Positions 55,860 to 64,000 of a stretch of DNA of 64,000 bases are shown in pieces; position 1 is the stretch's first letter; every line of letters begins with the position of its first letter. The position numbers and the translations under genes were made by a program. The stretch comes from Ornithodoros turicata. Its lineage: Eukaryota; Arthropoda; Arachnida; Ixodida; Argasidae. The notes under the pieces are model-generated. The model had not been told where the DNA came from, did no database searches, and saw nothing but the letters and a program-made list of their open reading frames with translations. The stretch covers positions 83,638,668-83,702,667 of the forward strand of contig NC_088203.1 of NCBI RefSeq assembly GCF_037126465.1, read 5' to 3'.

Positions 55860-56368
55860 CACACGAAAACTCCTGTGGAACAAGGTGAATCGCAATTATA
55901 CTTCTTTTGCAAACTTGAAAGCATCCGGGAGGCAAACGTGACTAAAAGTGGCCAGTATAATCAAAGAAAAAAATTCGTCCTTCTACAACGTCCTTGGAAA
56001 GTTGACGAAGCCTTGTCTACAGAGCCGGATCGGTTTCTGCTTCGGCACATGTGAGCGGTCGATAGAAACAATGCAGCTGCTCTTTCTATAAAAGGCAAAT
56101 GCCCTTCCTGTGCGAACGTCGCCACAGCGGGCGCTTACTCTGCTGGAAACTGAGGCAGAGAAGGAAATGTTACATACACGATGTTGCATACCTAGCCTAC
56201 TAGAGGTCACTGTGAAAGATAAATTACAACATCATAGGCAAGGAATATAGTACCCCTTATACTATTGTAAAGGAACAACATTTACAATACTCTTACGAGG
56301 AAAATACCGAACCGTGCATTCTGTTCGACGCAACTAAGAAAGGAATCAAGGTGCAGTCCGAATAATAC
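55860..56368. other. No gene seen
   Basis: Nothing recognised. Confidence 0.5.
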
Positions 56369-56755
56369 TTAAAGGAGCCGTACAGTGCAAAAATTTCTTC
56401 TCGCGGAATGAGAGATGGCGTTACCTTGACTTGAATATACAAGGAACGGAAATCATCCGTCGCGTCGTTCGCGGTTTACGAGCGAAACAAGCCGCAATTC
56501 ACGCTTTCTCTCTCTCTCTCCTTCTCAAGATGGGCGACAATGCGGAGAGGCCTCAGGATTGGTCCCCGCAAACCATCTCCCGCGATGATTGGACAAATCA
56601 TATGTGCAGACCAATGAGAGCCCACTCCTGATGATCTTGAGGAGGAGAGGAGGAGGGAAGGCGTAAATTACGCGTATTTCGCTCATAAATGAATGAATAA
56701 ACGAACGACGCAACGGATGAATCCCGTTCCTTTTGTTCCTTTAATAAGTACGTAG
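56369..56755. mobile_element. Fold-back element (TTAAAGGG family), copy 4
   Basis: CTTAAAGGAGCCGTACAGTG, CGCGGAATGAGAGATGGCGT and the central CATCTCCCGCGATGATTGGA match the family. The right arm is cut short at CCGTTCCTTTTG. Confidence 0.75.
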
Positions 56756-56799
56756 TGTTTTTAGTGTATAGTTTAGTGTATAGTGCACAAGTATTAGTC

Positions 56800-57124
56800 T
56801 TTTTTTAGTTCCGTGTTAGCACCGCGAAGCAAGTGCGACTACGAGCGGCGTACAGATGTGAACGGGTGGAGGGAGAACACCAGGAAGGAGTGAGGGACAG
56901 GGGAGTTAGTATGCGTCCTGGGCCGACTTCAGGAGGAGCTACGCCGACATTCCTCTGAAAAGTCTTCGGAAAACCCAGGGAAAACCTCAGACAGCACAGC
57001 CGGTGGTAGGACTCGAACCCAGCACCTCCTAGTCTTCAGCACGACCTTGGCTTCCATTCCACCAACGAGCGGTACCGCCCTAACCATTGCCTTAACCCGC
57101 TTGGCCATGCCGCTGGTAAAATAT
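56800..57124 (-). mobile_element. Ruka-like SINE, full length, with target duplication
   Basis: On the minus strand it has a tRNA head (GGCATGGCCAAGCGGGTTAA, B box GGGTTCGAGTCC), body and tail. AAGTATTAGTC is repeated at 56789-56799 and 57125-57135, an 11-bp duplication. Confidence 0.93.
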
Positions 57125-57135
57125 AAGTATTAGTC

Positions 57136-60100
57136 CTTATTGTTTGTTTGTTCCCGTTCCTTTAATAAGTATTTAGTGTAATGTGCTAAATATGGTGAAT
57201 CACGATGATAATTGTAGCTCTACGTAGCGACACGCATAAAATCATGCGCGTTGCCGTTGAACCGCGGATTCATTTTGCCCAGTCGAGGGTTCGTTAACGT
57301 GCGCTGAAATCTCAGAACAAGGCACATCGCATTTAAGATTCCTCGCGAAGGACAAAATATAGTGAAGTACAAACGATATGAATTCCAATGTGTGGCGCTA
57401 GGTCGAGTCTAAAACCATTGTAATTGGCGTATCTCTGAAACAATGGGAGAAAAGTTCCTTTTATTTGAAATGCATGTTCACTCTATTTGTGCAAAAATGC
57501 GAGCACGATAAATGAGTGAGACGCATAGCTGCAGCGCCGAGTCGCATAGTTCCTCTGGAGGAAAAGAAAAAAGAAAAAAAGCACGAAAGGTTAAATCCAA
57601 AGCTAGGAAAACTTATTTATCTCCCCAAGAGTGTCTTGGCAGTTAAACTTCCGATTTCTTTATACAATAATGGCCTGGAGTAATTGCCGGGCTCCACCAC
57701 GCCCGACGAAAGCATGGCAGTAAGGACAGGGTACGTGCTCTTGCTTGCCTCTACGATGTGGTTCTCACCGCGCTATGCAACTCCGCATATCTAAGAGGAA
57801 ATTCTACGTTCACTCTTGCCTCGCGCAAAATAAGTTGACGTTGTTTACGAAGAGGCGCAGAAAAATATGAGAACAATCTTATAATGATTAACGAGCCGTA
57901 AGGCAATCCGTGATGACGAACCACTATAGCAGTCTTCAATGTAAGAATGTCATTGTCTGCGCATCGTTTACTCTCCATAATTAACCATCACGGGACAATG
58001 TAGTGTTTCAAACGTTCTATACATGTACTAGTTACGCATGTACGAATATACACGCTGTTTTATCCCCGTATTACTATGTCACACTAACTATATTTATACT
58101 TCAATGGGAATAAGGATACGTTACCAAGTTCCCTTGCAGCAACCGAGATTATTTTCTTAGTCGAATCGCTACGCGCTTAAAGGTTTCTTTTAATCGTTTT
58201 TAAAGGTTGGCGTCTGGCGTCCATATTGATCTCAGTAAAGCCAGTGAGGTAGGAAACCACGCCAAAGCAGTCGTACGAGAAAATCGTCGAAAAACAAATA
58301 CATAAAAATAAGCGAAAGTAAAATATAACAGCGAGAGAAAGAGAGACAATCCCAGCAGAAAATTGTTCGCGCATCTCATCGTTTCAGATATGATTAAGCC
58401 CTGTGATTCCCTCGTTTCGAGAACTGAACAACAGATCTTAGGCTCAAGGACTACATAAAGAGGCCTGCGCGATCTCTCTGAACACGACGCATTTCCGCTT
58501 AGTGGACGTTGCGGTTGCTAGGAGATTACGGCGGGAACACTTTTTGATTGGATGCTAAAAGGAAAAGTTCGATCAAGCCTACTGTTTTGTTCCCCTAATG
58601 GTGTTTGAATAACCCCGAACTAAAACTATGTCGGAGTGTTTTGTATAATGTCGCAGAGACTATCTGTGAGATGGTCTCTGTGAGGTAGTTCGCAATATTG
58701 AATTGTCTAATATACGTACGACCTTAAGATAACGTTCGAACACTGCGAGTTCAACGTACAGGCACAAAGGTAAGACCATGTGTACTCATTTCATTAATGT
58801 TTATTAAACAGCCTCTCAATTAAGGGCCAACCGTTTCCGAACAGATGTAGTAAAAGTGTACTGCGAACGATGTCGCAATAGCTATCTTCTTTTTTGAGGT
58901 ACTACATACTTCATAAATAAGGGATATGCGCAATGACACGACCTGTTTCAATGAGCGGTGAATATTGAGAAAATGCACGTCACACTTTCCCGGTGCTCTT
59001 ATGTTATTGCCGAAGTAAAAAGGTGAACTAAAATGTTACTGACTTTGAAAGATGTACTTAGGGGGACAGTGTGTGTCACTGAAATATACCTATAATAAAA
59101 AAAATGGAGTTCAACAGAGTAGACGCGATACTAAAGACATGATAAAGTACGGGTAACTAACGTACGCGAAAATCTGAAGTAGCCATTCTAAATTTTGCCG
59201 GTACTTCGTCAGCGAACAATCTCCTATTAGACGTGCACGTCCTGCAGCGCTAACGCAATAAGAGGAGGGAAGATTAAAAACAATGGCTCCTCATAACCTC
59301 CAGATAGCAGCTCGGTGCAGTCTGGAATAGAGCGCTGATAATCAAATTTCCGATCCTCCGAAAAAAGAACAAAAAGAAAAATCGTTGGCGATGCAGCGGC
59401 ATTTTCTGTGTTTCCCGTTCGCTCTCACACGTGGATCATTTCACACAGTTTTGCTTTTACTTTTTTTGTCTCTACCAGATTAATGGTGCCGCTTTCCTGG
59501 TTCGAAGAATGGCTGCTGCAGATCGAGAAACGAATCTCGCGGATGCCTGTGCGGCCACACTTCTTGTTGCGCCGGTATTATGCCTCTTCCAACCTACGAC
59601 AGTAAATCCTTATATTGTTCGCTGAAACTCACAGCGTGTACACTCTGAGAGAGAGAGAGAGAGAGAAAAGATAGTAAGTTGGGAGCAAATACAGCTTCTA
59701 GCCAGACAGACTGAAAATACTGACCATTTTCATATCCTGACTCCTGACTTTACTCCCGAGCATTTCGCATAAGCCTCCATCCATAATGGTTTTGCCCAAG
59801 AATCCAGTCCCCAAAAGGACTGAAACCGCACTCATTGTTTCCCCTTCAACGGTCTTATTTACATTCATCATCCATCTCGTTAACTTGTGTTGTCTCATAG
59901 ACTGATGATGAACGCTAGACGCACCGCACAAGAAAGTGCACAGTAGGTGCCCACAAACCGGCATGCTTTGTCGGCTGTTCGCATGTTTTTTCTTATTCTT
60001 TTTAATGTCGAATGCATGAACGCATATTACAAATAGGGAGAGCTCAGACAACGCGTGTGTCCTTCCGTCTGTTTGTGGTATCTCCTGTAAAGGGTGCTTT

Positions 60101-60181
60101 CGCTGCACTGGCGCAATGTACACAGAAGAAGCAACCAAGGAATGTCTCTCTGAGCGAGCGGGCGTATCGCCACACTGCAAT
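57136..60181. other. No gene seen; (GA)n at 59647-59666
   Basis: A perfect GA dinucleotide run of about 20 bases is the only clear feature. Frames at 59408-59625 and 59698-60180 have no recognised domain. Confidence 0.5.
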
Positions 60182-60600
60182 ATACAGGGTGTCTTTTTCT
60201 TTTTTTTCGATACAGATTTTTCACAAAAAAACTACGGCTATAGACGCCCTGTTTTCACTTCTATCATCTCTGGGCCGGCGGACGTTCTCGGCCATCTGTT
60301 GCTCAACCGTCAAATGAATAATTACCTAAAATCGTTAATTAACTTTTTAATTATAAAAGCTACAAGGTCGTCCCAATGAGAACATCTGGTCCCTTCGGTC
60401 ACCTGATACCGTTACCGTTTTCGGAACAAAAACCCGTTCCATCGATCGCCCGCAAAAAATTTGTAAAAGAACATAATTTTTTTTCTTTATTTTGTTCATT
60501 GCGCATCTTCGGAGACGCGTGTTTCCTTCACCCGCAATGTGAGAGGGTGAAAGATCACACTATCGCCTCTTATCTGTATCGAAGAAGAAAAAAAAAGACA
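60182..60600. mobile_element. Fold-back element, ATACAGGGTGT family, copy 4 (left arm)
   Basis: Starts ATACAGGGTGTCTTTTTC, then GTTAATTAACTTTTTAATTA, AGAACATCTGGTCCCTTCGG and ATTGCGCATCTTCGGAGACG, as in 24383-24890 but without the 153-bp MITE. The right arm is not visible. Confidence 0.85.
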
Positions 60601-60947
60601 CAATGTACATCTGCGTTCCTTTAAAGGAGGGTGACGAGAGTAAAGCGGGTTCTTAGTTTGCTTAGATAGTTAAACAACTCGGGAAGACAGTAAGGCGCAA
60701 GTAAGGTTTGAGCCGGCGAATAGTACGTTGCTTCAGCTGTCACATGCCCACAATCTGTACCGTTTCAATCGTGCCGAAGCACAAGTCGCACTGCATCAAA
60801 CCTCCGAAGTTCGTACCAAGGCGTTCCAGCAGCTACAACTCCTACAAAACGTAAGAGCACGTCGCCTCTCGAACCACACAGAGCAAAGTTACCACGCGCG
60901 TGCACAGCATGCACCAACTTATTTCATGTATATTGGTCGTGTTTTTC

Positions 60948-61490
60948 AAGGGGCACTAAAATGCAAAAACAAGTTCACACGCTATGTTAATTTCGTACTT
61001 GTTATCATAATTCAAAACTTCGATTCCGTTACGGAGCTACAATGGAAATTATACCGGACTCTTTCTTGCTTCGGCTCTAAGCAGTGAACGTCGTTTCAGC
61101 TCGTGTATCGGTGTTTTTAATCCATACTGCGCGTGCACGCGCATGCCACGCCATGGAGCAGCTCCGGCGAAAAAGCGGCGCGCACGTTGCGAAGCGGAAT
61201 GGCGCTGCTGTCCGAAGGACGTGTAGATAAATGTTGTCAGTGGAACATTCGCGAGAACTGTTGTGGGCTACAATTCAGTGAATCGGTATTGCAAAATGCA
61301 GCAGTGCGCATCATGCCGCGCATATACGGAACGCTACGATCGGACCCGTTCAAATCCACATGGCCACGATAGGTATGCGCGCACTTCTCTTGCTGTCTCA
61401 CTGGATGCCGCCAATCTTGCCTCCTGGGGATACCATTCGTTGACGCCAAAGACGGCTCTGTTTTCATTGCGTTTTTCTTCTAAACGGTAG
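60948..61490. mobile_element. TIR element, copy 2 (no SINE), right end lost
   Basis: CAAGGGGCACTAAAATGCAA on the left, GTTGTGGGCTACAATTCAGT and CGCATATACGGAACGCTACG inside, closely matching 10831-11653. The sequence around CTCTTTCTTGCTTCGGCTC is the uninterrupted form of the SINE site in copy 1. Confidence 0.85.
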
Positions 61491-61633
61491 CGCGCGTAGA
61501 TCACCAATCACCTATCATGGGCACCAGTCAGCCTTATCAGCCGACACGTTCTTCCCACTTTTTGCCCGCCACAGCAAAATATAACCTCGAACCGGTCTTC
61601 TTGTGACGTCACAGGTTTCTAAACAGAGGGTAG

Positions 61634-61846
61634 TCTATTGGACAAATTATTTGAGGAGACCAATGGGAACCCGCTCCAGATTGTCGGCCTTCTTGGAGAG
61701 AAGACGAAAGGGAAAGTGCAATTAGCAGCTTCTTTCGCTGATAAATCACGAATGACGCAACCGACGAGTCCCGTTCCTTTTGAGTTGGTGTCAAGGTAAC
61801 CGCGTTTTTTTAATTCCGCGAGGGGGAATTGTCGCCCCTTTCAGTG
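61634..61846. mobile_element. Fold-back element (TTAAAGGG family), right half, copy 5
   Basis: ATTATTTGAGGAGACCAATG, CGACGAGTCCCGTTCCTTTT and GTTGGTGTCAAGGTAACCGC match the family's right arm. The left arm is absent. Confidence 0.75.
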
Positions 61847-64000
61847 AATTCGAACGCAAGTCAGCTGTACTGGCATGCAGTTTATAACTTCAGCTAGTCA
61901 TTCTTTGACTGCGAAATGACAAGGGCGCATCACACGCCAATACGAAACCGAAACTCTCGCGTGGTTTCGCTTTCGTCTACGACGACCACCTCAAACGTCT
62001 AACGAAATATCTCCAGGTCCACCCTATCACTTACGTAGTGTGTGAGTACGTATTCTGCGACCTTGTTACCTTCAAAGTTACAGTTGCATCTGCACGCTGG
62101 ACGTGTCTTTCCAGTCTGCTATCTGCGTACAAGGTCACCTATAGCGTTGTTTTGCTCCGCTGGCAACACTGACGGACATCCGATGTTGCTTCCCCCGCTC
62201 CTTCGCTCTTCGTCTGATTCTTTTTGCTGTAGCATCTTATCTTGTGTGTCTATGGAAATACGCTTCCTGAGCCGCAAGTATGAAAAAATGACCCTTTCAC
62301 CGCCGTCGTATGTTAAACAACTGCATTTCCTGGTGTGCAATGCTAAGGTAGTACTTCGTAGGCAGAATTGCTAAGGTGCCGTACCTCAAGGTTACCCTCT
62401 GACCTCTAACCTATCCGTTTTATTGATAACGAAATTAAAATTTGTTTAATGCGATGTCTTTTTTTTATTTAGCAATTTTATTGTAATCTGTGCAGTATCT
62501 GTAATGCATATGGGCTCTCTGCTACCTGCATTGCTTTGAACGACACGCGAGAGGTATTCGCCTACCTACAACACATGCCTGTGAACCCAATGGGAGAGAC
62601 ATGCATCGGAGGATTGCATCGTGTCACCTCACGACTTCCCTTTCATAACGAACGCACAGGAATCTTCATGAATTCCCTGCGCTACTACAGTTGCAGAGTG
62701 TTGTGAGTAAGAGTAATCTTAATCTCGTTGAGGACTATTTGGAGTGATGGGGAATAAAGTTCGGGATCACGAAACTAAAATGGGGTTAACTGCACTTTAG
62801 GGGCTAGAAGCTGTAATTACTCTATAATTTATAGGGTTTCTTTTTTCGTGTGCATACTGGGAGTATAAGTTAAATTAGTGAGGCAATTGCGAACATTCGC
62901 GCAAATTTCGTGCGAGTCGTTTTGCTGTGACGTACCGCTGAAAACAACAGTGTCGTATAGCACATTAGCACCATACTCGCGGTATCGCATTAGCCCAAAC
63001 GCGGTATACGCGAGTTAATTGTCGTACAATGGGGGAACTGATGATCGCGGTATTCAGTGACTCGTCAACGAACCCGCGATTCCTCTGAAAACTTCGATCG
63101 CCGACATAAAAAAAAAGAAAAAAAAGAAAGAAAAGTATAAAGCAGCAAAGACTTCGTGGAAAGCGACTAAACTGCACTTCTTTTGGTTTTGCAATAATAA
63201 TAACATTAACAATAACATTAATGCTTATTTATTACCATCATCATCATGATAATAATAATAATCGGCTTACGCGAGCGTGTTGTGTTGTGTTCTGTATGTT
63301 TGCTGTTTAATTTTGCCAATAAATAATAACCATTATTTACTGTAAAATTCAACAACGCACGTACAGAACACAACGGCCCGCGTGAGCCGACAGGCGAATG
63401 TCAATCAAAACTGTAGACACACTGCTCGCTATAATTCGTATCGATACAAAATTGTTTCGAAATATTATATTACAAGCCTTATTGTGCATCAGTACATCAG
63501 TATAATGGCGTTGTATGCCAGAAGCTCTATCTCGGAGACTCCAGAACTGTCCCCCTCCTCTATAACCTGTTTACCAACTGTATAGAGAAGTGCCCCCCTT
63601 CAGTTATCGACTGTTTGGGAAGGATTATCGGCTGGTCGCCCCACAAAGTTTTCCACAGTTGCAAATAGCTCGATACTCTGTGCGGTAATGCTTCATATTT
63701 ATCAGCAAGATCGCTTAGTATCAGTTGAGATTTATGCACCCATTACAGTTACATTCTTAAGTACCTTCTCTGAAAAAAAATGAAAAAAAAAGTGCTCTGA
63801 CATATGAACCCCCCATTACTTCCATATAAAACAAAATGGTGGTATCACACTATGTTGTATCACTAACGTTTTCCCAGGCACATAGCGGTACGATTCGAAC
63901 CTGTGCATAGATAGGTGGAGAGAGTGGCAACTTCCCGCGCGACACACACCTGACCTTTCATTACACTGCGCTGGCTGGTTATTCGCCTGGAACGATCGCC
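61847..64000. other. No gene seen
   Basis: Apart from the inverted repeat at 63262 I recognise nothing. A 110-codon frame at 62042-62374 has no recognised domain. Confidence 0.45.
63262..63391. repeat. Imperfect inverted repeat, 130 bp
   Basis: TCGGCTTACGCGAGCGTGTT and GTTGTGTTCTGTATGTTTG are mirrored by ACGTACAGAACACAACGG and CCCGCGTGAGCCGAC. Possibly a small MITE. Confidence 0.7.

Noticed and set aside
1..64000. CRISPR arrays, operons, phage or integron features
   Set aside because: Repeats are inverted or SINE-like, not regularly spaced short repeats; the gene structure is eukaryotic.

Overview
This window is nuclear DNA of an arthropod, most likely a hard tick. There is no bacterial gene organisation. 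A conserved animal gene is split by GT-AG introns, and most of the rest is introns and transposable-element debris. The tick assignment rests mainly on repeated tRNA-derived SINEs that resemble the tick Ruka family, and on the arthropod-type sequence of the one conserved gene. Species cannot be fixed from sequence alone.

The one gene I can support is the voltage-gated calcium channel beta subunit (CACNB / Drosophila Ca-beta type), on the minus strand. Nine coding exons lie between 36815 and 10344 and read in order from high to low coordinate: 36815-36699, 25742-25620, 23909-23776, 23711-23614, 22187-21810, 19435-19284, 19215-19120, 18684-18397 and 10670-10344. All splice sites are GT-AG, all phases agree, and together they give 1713 nt (570 residues plus stop). 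They cover the end of the N-terminal region, the SH3 domain, the HOOK linker, the whole guanylate-kinase-like domain and a species-variable, His/Asp-rich C-terminus. I could not find the 5' exons between 36816 and 64000; they may lie beyond the window.

Everything else looks like mobile or repeated DNA. From low to high coordinate: a 299-bp inverted-repeat element (2465-2763); a TIR element with a SINE nested in it (10831-11653); a 329-bp tandem array carrying tRNA-like units (12241-13030) that ends in an inverted unit; a Tc1/mariner element with TIRs of about 310 bp and a transposase remnant (13941-14946); a miniature Gypsy-type LTR element with 76-bp LTRs (20675-21281); a long fold-back element with a 153-bp MITE inside (24383-25411); a hAT-type element (29057-29796); a SINE with a perfect 15-bp target duplication (30618-30892); a fold-back element disrupted by a copied 431-bp segment (30962-31880); a pogo-like element (41759-42539); a 221-bp tandem duplication (42711-43157); a second hAT-type element with 8-bp target duplications (45594-46945); and more copies of several of these families up to the right edge.

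I see no CRISPR array, rRNA gene, functional tRNA gene or complete autonomous transposon. I do not see an obviously new biological system. The best leads are the structured repeats: the miniature LTR element, the tRNA-like array, the 112-nt spacerless hairpin, and the families defined by empty and filled sites.
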